Assembly: GCA_958496175.1 (NCBI GenBank)
Contig: OY292274.1
Coordinates: 26,513,482 to 26,577,481, forward strand
DNA length: 64,000 nt
From: Sisyra terminalis
Taxonomy: Eukaryota > Arthropoda > Insecta > Neuroptera > Sisyridae
Direction: 5' to 3'
Shown here: piece by piece, positions 11,101-22,811 of the stretch
Numbering within the stretch: the stretch's first letter is position 1
Layout: each line of letters opens with the position of its first letter
Notes under the pieces: model-generated
Databases searched by the model: none
What the model was told of the DNA's origin: nothing
Seen by the model: the letters and a program-made list of their open reading frames with translations, nothing else
Made by a program: the position numbers and the translations under genes

Positions 11101-12887
11101 ATCATTCTATCGCTGGCGATAATACGAATTCGTTCGACGATTTTAGTATGTCAGGATATGAAGCTACTGATTTAATGACTTCAGAGAAGGACATTTCTAA
11201 ATTTGCAATTAAATGTGAAGATAGTCTTGAAAAAAGTGATCAAAATGCTTGTGATGAAACTGAAAATTCATCTCATAATCTTGTCAAAATTTTGTCAAAT
11301 AATGAAAATATTCAGAATGAAATTGAAAGTAACACAAAGCAAAACCGTTTAATATGTTCGGATCAAAACAACGATCAAATTAAAATGACTTCGAAGCCTT
11401 CCTCAATTGATTCAACTAAAAATTCACCAATTCATTCAAGCCAAAAATCTGCAACAATAAATTCTATAAAGATTTCGCCATTAAAAAGTAATATTAACAA
11501 AGAATCTCCAAACAAAACTATATCAACTACAAGCTCAGCGAGTTCTTTACAAACAAACCCTTTAGTTAACTCATCAGCCACTGATGGAAATCATATCACC
11601 CAAGGACAAAGTGATTCACTGGTAGATTCCGGATATCAAAAATCACCTCAATCGCCTATCGCAGAAAATTTTACAAGCGATGATAGTGATAGTGAAATGA
11701 CTAAATTTACGGAATCAAAAGAAGTCAAATCTGATTTAAATATTACTGAAAATTCTAAAAAAAATAGCAAATCTAAATTTAAGTTCACAGAAAATAAAAT
11801 TGTTGGAAGAAAAAAAGATTTAGAAAAAAATGAAGAAGGTATTTCCGTAAAATCTCCTGAAGTTGAAGTGATACAGTTAGATATTTTGCAAAATGCAGAA
11901 CCTTTAGTCAACCAAGAACCATTGCCGTTGGAGGCCGAAAATATTGCTGAAAATCAAAATCAACCGAGACTACAAGTTGTTGAAAATGGCGATTTAATAA
12001 ATAATAATCGAGATGGGGAAGGTAATAATTATGAAGAACAAAATCTCGCGTTTGAAGCACCTGATGTTGCAGAAGTTCAAAATAATGATAATGTTCCACA
12101 AGAAAATTTAGATTTCCATAACGAGAATCATATTGTTTTGGAAGAAAATCAAGAAAATGTTCTAGTTATTCAACAGAATCCTGAAGTAGATGACGACCAA
12201 CCTAACGTACCCATATGTGAAAACGACGAGAAGCATTCACTGAATGATGGAAATGAATTTGATCTAGAATCTCCACCTCCATCTTCTCTTGATGTGAATT
12301 TTTCAAATAATGATATTCAAATAAATAACGATTCGATTGCAATACATCCAATTCACGTCGTAAATATCGGAGGCTCTTTCGAAAATCAAGAAGCTAATGG
12401 CTTGGCCGTCAACGATAACGAAAATGGATTGAACATTTTAGCCGAACCATTTCCTGACTGGTTAATACGTTTGTTACGAGGAAATGTTGAGGCATCAGAA
12501 GATTTAGATTTTATGTCCCAGGGAGATAATTTAACTGTTAACCCGAATGATGATGAATATGATGATTCATCTAGTTCTCAAGAAACAAATGATAATGAGG
12601 CGGAAGACGACGATGATATTCCGGGTTTAATTGATATAGAATCAGATGAAGGGTTTGTTATAGATGCCAGCAATATTTTTCCGGTATCTTCATCACAAGG
12701 AACTATTAACAATTTGTCTAATATTGACAACGAAGACGAATTTTTTGATACCATCGATTCACATTCTGGTGCAGAAATTGCAGCCTTACGTACTCCTGAT
12801 ACAGCGCAACAAGCAATAAGGATTAACAATTTTTCTTCCACCCCTACATTAGAATTGAATACCCCAACCGAAACAACACAAAGATAA
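8129..12887 (+). CDS. Hen1: Small RNA 2'-O-methyltransferase Hen1, five exons, very long acidic C-terminal tail
   Basis: Exons 8129-8395, 8458-8705, 8764-8946, 9864-10349 and 10907-12887 (TAA) join in frame into 1054 aa; introns are 62, 58, 917 and 557 nt, all GT..AG. In insects Hen1 adds the 2'-O-methyl group to the 3' nucleotide of piRNAs and Ago2-loaded siRNAs, using S-adenosylmethionine. Seen: SAM motif VDFGCAE at residues 91-97, metal-binding ExxEH as E171, E174, H175 (split across intron 2, EIIEHLYP), and DHKFEW with the fourth ligand H221. The methyltransferase core ends near residue 265 (CCTQIAIFTRR). The remaining ~790 residues, mostly exon 5, are Asn/Asp/Glu/Ser-rich and look disordered; human and fly Hen1 are about 390 aa. 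An in-frame stop at 8111 supports a start at 8129, though the second ATG at 8138 is equally plausible. Catalytic identity is secure; the tail is in frame with a clean acceptor and has no stop. Confidence 0.95.
8947..9863 (+). other. Hen1 intron 3 (917 nt)
   Basis: The donor GTAAGT directly follows the EEW codons of exon 3 and the acceptor TTTTTAG precedes GGCGTTAAAT of exon 4; the junction restores the W-A-L-N reading. The interior is AT-rich and I recognise nothing in it. Confidence 0.85.
10367..10854. mobile_element. 488-bp non-autonomous TIR element inside Hen1 intron 4
   Basis: The ends are inverted: GTTTAGCCCCAGGGACA at the left and the reverse complement of GTTTAGCCCCATGGACAT at the right. 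The element is flanked by a 4-bp direct repeat TGTA (10363-10366 and 10855-10858), a likely target-site duplication. It occupies 488 of the 557 nt of the intron (10350-10906) and leaves both splice sites intact. No coding capacity. The superfamily is not clear from these ends. Confidence 0.75.
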
Positions 12888-13560
12888 TTTTTTTTAAGTT
12901 ATTTAAGATTAATAGAAAAATAATCTTTGTCTTAATAGATATTTATTTTTACCTTTTTTTCGATCTGGATGTAATTTAAGTTATTTTAAAAAAAATATAT
13001 TAATTAAAAAATGTTGAATTGAAAATAATGTATTTCATGTACTTTTTGTTATGCCTTTACATGTCTACATATGCCTATTACATTATAACCGATGAATTAA
13101 ATATTTATTATCTGAAGATAAAATAATGCTCTTAAGTAAGAAAAAATTAAAAACGCTAATATTATAGCGAAAAAATAAAAAAAAATTCATTCGCAGCGAT
13201 AAATTTTTTAAGAAAATGGTATAGGTCTCTTCAAGACAATATAATAGGCATTTTCGATTTATTCGAAAATTGAAATAGAAAATGAGATGTTGCGAGATAT
13301 TGATTTCTTTAAAGGTAAATTTGTTTTTATATTTCGCATCCACGATGAACTCTGCATTGGTCATAAGTCACAATTGATGAAAAAAATTTTCACAGAAAGT
13401 TTCATATCGTATGGTGTAATATCTCGACTTCTTTAGGGTATTCATGTTTTTGAAGTTGTTGTAGGGTTATGGTAGTGTCTCCCCCTCATTAAAACTTAGT
13501 CAAGACTAAGTAGAACATAATAGAGTTCAAATTCCTAGTATAATTTGTATTTTGCAGACT
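12888..13560. other. Hen1 3' flank
   Basis: AT-rich sequence after the TAA. I see no perfect AATAAA in the first ~150 bp, so the poly(A) site is probably a variant hexamer. An open frame on the minus strand (13083-13364) is low-complexity Phe/Ile/Lys and is not supported. Confidence 0.5.
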
Positions 13561-13569
13561 TACAAAATA

Positions 13570-13592
13570 CAGTAATCCCCCGCTTTACGGAT
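13570..13592 (+). mobile_element. Pogo-like transposon end, single terminus
   Basis: TACAGTAATCCCCCGCTTTA and the bases after it resemble the TA + CAGT...CCCC...TTAACG-type terminal repeats of pogo/Tigger elements (family knowledge). I find no matching inverted end nearby, so it is at most a truncated copy. Confidence 0.3.
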
Positions 13593-13689
13593 AAGATGTG
13601 TTCCTCATATACTGTCCGTAAATCGAAAATCTGTTACGAAAATAATTATAAAGCGAAACCGCTATTACTATAAGATCAGGGCATTATTC

Positions 13690-15650
13690 TAATATATGAT
13701 CCGTTAATAAAAGATTGTCCTAATAAGGAAAAGTCACCTTTCGAAAACGATCAATTTTAGGGTGATGTTGGTGCAGGAATTTGCACCTCTTTAGTTTTCC
13801 GTCTTAATTTCCTAAGGATCAGGCCATTATATGTAAATAATTTTTAAGCATAACGGTTAAGTATGATTTAGTCTAAAATAGCTCAATTTTAACAAAAAAA
13901 ATATCCCTTATATCCTTTTTATGCACTTGAAAATTGTCCTTTTAAAACTTTAAAACGATATTGGGGTTGTCCCTTTTGCACACAGAACAAAAAAATTTCA
14001 CATTACAATTCACGTAGGGTTCTTATATTATAAAGCGTCAAAAAAAATTACCATTATCAGGATATACCATCTTTGCAATTATCCGTTTTTTTTACAAATT
14101 GTTGAAGTACGGCAACTATTTATTCACTTATAAAATTGGGTTGTGGCTTAAAGTTCACTAGTTTATAACTTAATAAATTGGACATATAATTTGTTTTATT
14201 AATTTAAATCGATGTATTTTTATGGATTTAACTTACCTGGAAATTGAAGACAAGGGTTGTTGGGGTTGAAGACAGTATCATCCTTTTGAGAGATAAATGT
14301 TAAGTGAAGTAAGTGCTAGTGTTATTGAAACTTGTAAATATTGTTCTTATTGTATTTTTCATTACAGAGGAAGCTGACCGAAGACAATCGAGAATTTTTC
14401 AATAGATTTGAATTATTTATCATTTCCAGATGGACGTTTGAAGAATGGATGTGGATCGTTCGAGAATTTTCAATCTAATTCCTGAAGGATATCATTTCCA
14501 CAATTGATATCTATTGAGAAGAAAACGAACGGATTTACTACAACAATTAGTGGTGTAAATTGTATTTCAATAAACCAGTGAATGTGAAGTGATAAAGTAG
14601 TTTAAGTGATAAATAATCAAAATATCAGTAAAACCAAAAAAAAAAAAATAATTAACTTAATATTTCTATATGATTGTATCAATTAATACATTTACTTAAT
14701 TTATATAAACTATTGTAAATATGGGAAAATCTCATACTGTTTAATTGTATAAATTTGATTGATATTTATCATTAATAAATTTATTTTAATAGAATACATT
14801 GTTTCAATACGATTTTCCTCACCAATCCTCTTGAATTTTATTTTTCAGAGCTTCTTTTTACAGTTAGAATACATAGCATTTATAGCATACATACCAATTA
14901 TTACAACGATAAGGTAAGTACAATGTTTTTCGACTGATTAATTATCGAATAATACGATAAAAGCCAATATTGAAAAATATTTTAACTTTTCGATGTCCTT
15001 AATCGTTTATTTTGTTTATATTAAACTTTTTATTTTTTGACGAATTTCTGAAATTCAAATTTGTTTTTACGAAAAAAAGGATGAAGGACCATAAAATGTT
15101 GCAATGTTTTTCGACAACTTTTCCAATTTTAACATGGAGCTGCTATGGTTCAAATATGGCTGGGAAATTTTAATTATTTCGACAGAAATTTTTTTTCAAT
15201 TTTCGAGAAATCTCATAAGAATTGTTTATATATGAGTTTTAACGTCATTTACATATATCATCTGATAGCCGAGTCGCTTTATAAAGTAAGAATCCTACGT
15301 GAATTGTAATTGTAATGTGAAAATTTTTTGTTTTGTGTGCAAAAAGACACTCCCAATATCGTTTTAAATTTTTAAAAGGACAATTTTCAAGTGCATAAAA
15401 AGGATACAAGGGATGTTTTTTTCGCTGAAATTGAGTAGAATATTAAGACTAAATCATCCTGAACGATATGGATAAAAACAAATTGCAGTTATTGGCTAGA
15501 TCCTTCGGAAATCCAAACGGTAAATTAAGGAGGTGAAAGATCATGCACCAAATTCGCTCTAAAATTGGTCGTTTTCGAGGGGTGACTTTTCCTTATAAGG
15601 GCATATTTTATTAAGGGATTATAAAACAATCCTCTATTGCGAGTTGTAAT
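13690..15650. repeat. Long inverted repeat, two ~360-bp arms around a 1.2-kb spacer
   Basis: Arm 1 (about 13690-14040) and arm 2 (about 15265-15650) are clear reverse complements along their length. Shared stretches include TATGCACTTGAAAATTGTCC (plus strand, near 13918-13939, reversed near 15378-15400) and AAGGAAAAGTCACC. The arms carry indels and substitutions, so this is not a fresh duplication. No terminal TIR or target duplication was recognised. A transcript across it could fold into a long hairpin. Confidence 0.8.
14369..14790 (+). other. Possible terminal non-coding exon in the inverted-repeat spacer
   Basis: A pyrimidine-rich tract ending in CATTACAG precedes 14369. A less AT-rich segment follows, then an A-run near 14638 and AATAAA signals further on (near 14780). 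No reading frame of useful length is present. It could be the end of a lncRNA or a UTR exon, or simply chance; support is weak. Confidence 0.2.
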
Positions 15651-16184
15651 AAGAAAAAAGTTTGTCCTGTGTGTTAAAAGACACATGTAATATTTTCATT
15701 AATTTTGAGAGAGTTTCTTACAAGAGTTTATATTTTAGTGCTTTATGAAACCCAGCTTTTTAGGGAAAATTCAATTCTTCCAATTAATAAATGTTTCATA
15801 GAATTTTGATGATCGAAAAAAATGGGGAATGGTATTAAAAATTATCATGTTTTTCGACAGATCGTTCAATTTAACTATCGGGCATTAATATTTCGAATAT
15901 TTCTGAAATCTTAAAATATTTCGTTTAGAAAAATTTTCAAGTCTGAGAAATTGTTAAATGACTAATTCAAATTTGGCGCTTTTGCGTTACATTCACCTTA
16001 TTAATATCTTTATTTTTGTTTTTTACGTAGTCGTAATAAACTATACAAGTGGCATGTAATTTCTATAATTGTAACCAGAAAATAAATCGTTGAAAACCTG
16101 AACGTGGTTTATTAGTTATCAGAAATTCATATAAGAGACTTTTATAAGTTTTAACGCTTTTTAATTATATCTTTTATTAGCTGC

Positions 16185-16250
16185 GTGGATATGAATCACA
16201 TTGTCGAAACCAGAGGTCCCGAGTTCGAATCCCGATTGGGTCCAGGATTT
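16185..16250 (+). repeat. tRNA-like sequence with Pol III B box, probable SINE head
   Basis: Contains GAGTTCGAATCCCG, a good B box, about 45 nt after GCTGCGTGGATATG, which could be a decayed A box. I could not fold a complete cloverleaf, so it is not called a tRNA gene. Confidence 0.35.
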
Positions 16251-19200
16251 TGCCTGTTTTTATTAATTGATTTTTATTCTTTACGCCATATAATATAATT
16301 TATTAACATTAATATTTGTTTTCAGAGTTTCCATCGTAAAAATATTCGATCGATTCGATCTATCAGTTCCAGTCGTTCGGGATCGGAAATGAGATCGATT
16401 GATCGATGAGTTATATTTTTATTTTTATTTCTATTTTTTTTTGTTCATTTATTTAATGACGATACTTAATTTTAGGGCGCAAACATTTTTTCTAAAAATG
16501 GTTAGTATGTTGAATTTTCGATTTTACTAAATTAAGATATCTGGATTAGCGTTAAATTATGCAACGGAAAACCTTATAATTATATCCTTTCAAAATAAAC
16601 TGTTCATATTTTGAATTTATCATTACTATTTGATTATTTTTCTTAGTTAAAGAATCGGATTTTAAGTTGGCATGGTGTTTTGGGTGTTTTTTTTTTTGTA
16701 AACTATATTGTGATTTATTAAAATTGGATCAAATAAAAACTATATTAGTACATATTTTTATCTTTATCATCCTCATCCTATTACGGTTATTATCGTTATT
16801 ATCGTTATTATGATCATTATGATGATGATTATTTTTATGATTGCCCATCGTTTTGCTATCATTGTTATCAACCATTTACTTGCATTTACGTGTAAGTTTG
16901 ATTATAGTTTTAAAAGTCTTCGCTAGATGGAACTCCTTTATTTTTAACATTCAAATTTTTTCAATGTTATTGTTTATAATGAATATTACAGCAATTTTAG
17001 ACATCTACATATTACAAACCTTAAAACTTATATTTATTATTTCAAATTAATAAATATTCAAAATTATACTTACTTTTTAATTTTTAAATCATTTATAATT
17101 TATAAATCATTAAATTTTTTCATTATATCTTCATTTTGTCAATATTTTATTATTACTCAATACGTTTTTACGGTTTTGCACCGGCTTTCTAATGTTATCC
17201 CTAATTACAATTGCTACTGACTACCAATTATACAAGTACCTATTTTTTGTAATTAATTTTATGTAATATTTGCATACAAAATTTATTAAAATTTTTATAG
17301 TTTAAGAAGCAAAACTACATTAAAAATAGACAAAAACTTTGTGGGGTATCGTACATTGCGTTCATTTATTGAATTAAATCGTGAAGTTATCGTTGGAGTA
17401 ACTGCATCAAAACTATACGCAATGCTTGTCCTCTAAAAGCCCTCTAAACATTGGGTCATTGAATTTAGACGTCGTTGGCCTTGACAATAGGGTTCCGCTT
17501 TTTAGCTGAGTTGAGTTACGTCTTAAAACTTTTCTAGCGTTTGGTCATCTTTTGATTATAAATTCCTAGAATGAACAGGTGTGTGTTCAATTATTATTTC
17601 ACATACAATCTTCTTAATTTTTGTTTAATTATTTCATATCATTTCCAAATATTATTCAAATAAACAACTATTCTGCTCGCAAACTATTACAAAAAAGCAT
17701 ATGCATGAACCATATACGTAAAATATAACATTTTCTTAATGTTAAGGGCTACGAGTATATTAATTTTATAGAAAACAAATCAAAATATTAAAAAAAAATC
17801 TAAAATGCAAATTATAAAACCAATACAATGCAATACCAAATTTTTCTATCAAATGTTCAGTAGAATGCTATTATTTATAGAAATTATGAAATATAAGCGA
17901 CCCTTATTACAAAACATGCGTTTTTTCATTAACTCAAATGAATAAGATAAGGGCTGTTTAAGGTTGCGAATTTATATAAACATTAATAAAAATTAAATTG
18001 TGAATAGAAAATTAATTCCCAATTACATTTCAAAAATAATCAAATATTTTTTCTAACTTTGATACTATTTAAATATGTACATTTATATATAATTAATTTC
18101 TAAACAAATAAATATATTTATTTTTTACTTGATTAATTTAGACAGATTTATCACGGCATTGTCAATTTCTGTGGGAGAATTTTTTTCAATATACAAAAAA
18201 ATGTAATTTATGATTAAAGGAATTGATAACTCAACCAGTGGTATATTAGGCCACTATTCATGCTCTAATTATACGCCCGTATGTACAGAATAACTATTTT
18301 TCAAATACAAGAGGGAATCAGGCTTTTAGCTCTGTCTGATGCTACCAGACAATCCCCCAGGAACTTTCGATCAGACGTCTCGTCTGTTTGTTGCCAATTT
18401 ATTCATTATTCATCATATTTTAACTCACCAATTATGAACAGCATGAGGGATGGAATTTCAAGTTTATACATACTTTTGAAACACAGTTAGTAGCAATTAT
18501 TAATAACCTATATATTTAAGACATCAAAAATTGAGTTTCTTTACTTAAGATATATTATAGCAGTAATAGTCGTTTAATTTGTGTAGATACGTGCACACTT
18601 ATTCTCATTACTTAATCGATTTCAATCTTAAACTTGAACTTATGAAATATTTTATTGAAATAAAATATAAATTACAATAATTATTGGAATAGAATATATA
18701 AAAACGGTAATAGTAATTTTTACTTCGAAATAAAGGAAAACAACAATGTATATATTTTTTGCTGCAAGAAATATAGCAGATTATGTAGATCTTTGCATTA
18801 TTGAATTACAAGATGAGCATCATTGGATTTCAGTTAACGAAGTTTTAAGTTGTGAAATTTTATATATTATAAAACAATACATGTATTAATCCAAAATTAA
18901 TTTTATAACCATTCAACCATTGCTTTGAAATTGACATGACCTTAATGTTTTGGAAAATCAAGGACCTTTTTCGTGCATTATAACTGTAAAGACTATAACT
19001 TAATTAAAGCTGATTCAAAAGTAGGAAATTCACCTTTGCGTTGTTTCAAAAATAGCAATGGATATAAATTGTACGTTCTTTATAATTTTTTCTAAATTTC
19101 ACCCTGTTTTACTTTGTTAATTATAAACAAAATAATTAACTTTATTATATCATTCATTCTTGCAAAAACCGTATATATGTCCTAGGTAGTAAGTTAATAA

Positions 19201-19729
19201 GTATGATAAGTTCAATATAAAAAGTATGATTGGTCCAATGGGTTTCGTCTAAATAAAATAAAAATTCAATTTAAAAAAATTAAATTACTGGGTACCAATA
19301 ACTATTAAATAATATTGTTTTCATAGAAGTTCCAAAGAATTAATAAAAATTCTAACAAAACCAAATTTTGAATTAGTCAGTGTACATTGTATCTGATACA
19401 ATTCAAGACATAGGAACCGAAAAAATTTTGGTATTCCCGAAAATCAGGAATGGCAGCATGGATCTTAACCATTTAGGCCCTATTTATTTACGAATTGAAG
19501 TAAAAACAAAATAAAAAAGGCAACGTTACCAGATATTGACATTCCTATATTCGATGTAGATTTTGATTGAATTTTTTCGAATAAATTGGTCCAAAGTGGT
19601 TCTAATTCACGCTGACGTGCCTGATCTACGAAAATACCGAAATTTTTTACTTACAGATTCAAAAATGAAAATTATATTGACTTATAGACATTAATTTGTA
19701 CTCCTTGAGTTTGAAATATTGTGTATGAT

Positions 19730-19910
19730 TTTTTTTTAACTGTTACCGTCATTTTATAACTACCAAGCTCTTTAGCGGCTCTAGGGTTAATAAAAATCCA
19801 GAAATATCGAATATTTGCTCGATACGAAATTCGAACCCAATTTCCTGGGTCCCTATTATACCTAGTTGAGACCGAATAGCTAGGCGAACCTCAGCAACCG
19901 GCGTACTAGG
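19730..19910 (-). repeat. tRNA-derived SINE, copy 1
   Basis: On the minus strand: a tRNA-like head with GGGTTCGAATTTC (B box), then the family body GGATTTTTATTAACCCTAGA, a GCCGCTAAAGAGC segment, TAGTTATAAAATGACGGTAA, and a terminal A-run. The same order occurs at 43.4 and 49.5 kb. The A-box half is strongly diverged here. Confidence 0.75.
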
Positions 19911-22483
19911 TGTTTTTCGACTGTTTTGGTTCCAGGATTTGCTATCCTTAGTTCCTTATGTTTCCTTACGTTTTTTTGCTTAACATGCTTAGTATGAGTA
20001 TATGAGTTACATGGAAGTGTTTCTTCAATCCACAGTGGCCATTTTTTAAACTCGTCACCACTTTGATTTGTTTTCTCGTGAAGTCAAATAATTTATTAAG
20101 TAGATTCAGGGATGGTTTCCCATCAACTTTTTACTATGTTTTTGTCTGGTGGTGTTCTTCTAACCGATTAAGTCAATAGAAGAAGTAGAACTTTATTTCA
20201 TAACAATTTTGAAAGAACTGCAAAAATCTGGTGTGTAACTAGGTTTGAGAGTATTAAAATCTGCAGATAAAAATATCTATTATAAAACAATTCTTACCCT
20301 TACCAGATCTATCAACGCAAGGTTACATTTTTTGATGTTGATTACTTCAAGAGAAATGACACCAATCTATAAACTGCTTTTTCGTCTTATGATTAATTAA
20401 GAAATTTAAATATTCCATAAAAATTAATAGAGAATTTTCTAAATTGATTTCACTTAGAGAACTGAATTTTCTTTAAGTTTCGTGAATGTTAAAAAATTTG
20501 AATAAAAAACATTGACATTGAGTGGAAATAAATTCATCTTAAGTAAGAGAGTGGTACTAAATAGATCAATGAACTATGTTTTATAAATAGATGCGTAAAT
20601 GTGAAATGGTACGCAAATAATTCGGGAACAAATACGGACGAGCAGGAATCTGTTTGCCGTTCGTTCCCCAGCAAAAGCACAAATCACATACGTATATATA
20701 TTGTATATATATATATATTTACAAACGTGAGATTTGGAAACAAACTTAGAGGCGGGTGGATGATTTCTTCTGTGTTAAAAGGCGCGCAAACTAAGCTTAA
20801 CGACCGACATAGACGAAAATAATATTTTGGAATGAATATCGCTTGCATGTGAGAAGACGATTATGTTTTCTGAATGTTTGGAGAAGTGATTTCATGCTAA
20901 AAATACGGCAAGAACGAATGTAGAAGTTGCTAAGTTAAATGTTCTTTTTTACATTTTGCTTAGAGTTATTCTTTCGGTTCATAATCAGCTATCATTTAAA
21001 AAGAAATAAATTTGTACATTTAATTTAATTTTATTACAAAATTATTTACAAAGTTTCATCAACATACTTTGATAAACGAAGATATAAATTATTTGCATAG
21101 AAGCAATAGAAAATGTAATTCTAAATATTTCAATAAAATAAAATCATACAATATAGTTTTTCTTTTATCTTCACAGCTTACAGTTTTAGCATTTCTGAAA
21201 TTAATACTTAATAGCAATGAAAAATAAAGAATGCAATATTCTTCAATGATCTAGTAGTACCTACAATTTACATGCATAGAATACCATTAGTATTTTATAG
21301 TCTAATACACTCTGCGTTTAAAATAATCGAATGTATGTAAGATTTACATTATGCATTTGTTCGAATAATGTCAATGTCCGGTTGATCATTCATAGAAATT
21401 TTTGTTGGTGATTTGTAGATAGAATTCTTTTGCATATTGGTCAGACTTAAAAAATTGTCATGCATTTATTCAATTGGATGAAACTACTACTAATACGTGT
21501 ACAAGCACACATGCATAATATATACTATATAAAATGCATAAACGAGTATGTGGAGTGTAGACACACCATTAAGTGTTGTTTCTAAACATTAGGGTTATTG
21601 ACCATCTTTGGTAAATATATTCGTGAGGAAAAACAACCCTGTGTTACTTCAAAAAAACTAAAGTTCATGAGAATAAGAAGATAAAAATAATCGAGAGAAA
21701 ATTTTCATACAAGGAATGTCTTCTTGGAATTTCGTTATCAAAATTAGATTTAAAGAAAAAGAATAATTTTTTTAACGAAATTGCATTGTTTATCAATTAA
21801 ACATCAAAGCCAACACGTTCAATGAACTTTAATGTTCATTTATATTCCTAATGAATTGATTAATTAAAAGTGCAAAAAACCATCACGTGAATAACTCAAT
21901 ATGTAAATAGTCTTCTAATTTTAAGCATTAACATTAATACAGTATCTAAATTATGTATCATTATAATTCTTTGTATTCATAGAAATTGTCCTCAAATGTG
22001 TGGGTAGTTATCAACAAATTCCGATAATAGGTAGAAAAGAATTTTTTTTTTGGTCAAATTCATAGTATTTGTGTAACTAGATTTCACCTTCACCAATGTT
22101 GTGGTTCTCTAAATAAACTTATTTTAGGCGAATTATAAGGATAATTTAAAAATTTTGAAGTGAGGGAATGGTTTTTATATAGACCATACCGTCATTGAAT
22201 CGTATCTGTTATTGTTTGATGAAGGGCAAAAAGTTTGAGCCCTAACAGTATCATTGTAACGTTAATGTAATACTCCTCTGTACAGTGTTATTTGTTGTCT
22301 TGCTTGGTAAAAATGAACTACTTTTATCTCTGCATTGTACTTACAGCAATAGTTTTCACTTAAGTCAATTTGAATGATTTTCTCGTCATTAAGTAGGAAA
22401 AAATGGTGAATTTAAGGATTAAATAAGCAAAAAAATAAAAGAAAGTTTAATTCGACTAGTTTAAAAGCCATTATCTAACAAGT

Positions 22484-22522
22484 CGTCATTCCCTCATTTC
22501 AAATTGAAATGAGGGAATGACG
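22484..22522. repeat. Perfect 39-nt palindrome with a GAGGGAATGACG motif in each arm
   Basis: CGTCATTCCCTCATTTCAA (22484-22502) and its exact reverse complement (22504-22522) around a single central A. The second element copy keeps the left arm (near 62351) but has lost the right arm to substitutions after TTGAAA. Confidence 0.9.
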
Positions 22523-22811
22523 AAATAAAGTAAAACTTAAAAAAATTTGATCCTTAAACTTTTGTTACTTCTGAATTTTTGTGTAAGTTTACTGTCTCTG
22601 ATAACTTACTTTACTTTGCAATTATTATTAAGATATATTAAATAGCTCTATTTTTCTTCAATGTGAGGGAATGACGACTGAAAATGTAATCTTTAAATAT
22701 TTTTTTTTCTTTGGATGGATACTCTAACACGTGTAATATGACTTAAATATGTGAAATAATAGATAGTATTACCAACAATTAAAATCGATGAGAACGTTCA
22801 TGTTTGATCAC

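Larger units (their letters stand above)
15660..22090. other. Gene-free AT-rich DNA
   Basis: No exon that I can support. Contents: a tRNA-like B-box segment near 16190-16245 (GAGTTCGAATCC), a SINE copy at 19730-19910, a short TA run near 20698-20718, and a somewhat GC-richer patch at 20600-20820 whose open frame (73 aa) shows no known motif. The 69-aa frame at 18281-18490 is likewise unrecognised. Confidence 0.55.

Noticed and set aside
11648..12841. Minus-strand Ser/Leu-rich frames opposite Hen1 exon 5
   Set aside because: Mirror frames of the acidic Asn/Asp/Glu codons in the Hen1 tail; no independent evidence.
16185..16250. A functional tRNA gene
   Set aside because: Only the B box is good; the acceptor and anticodon arms cannot be paired, so it is at best a SINE or tRNA pseudogene.
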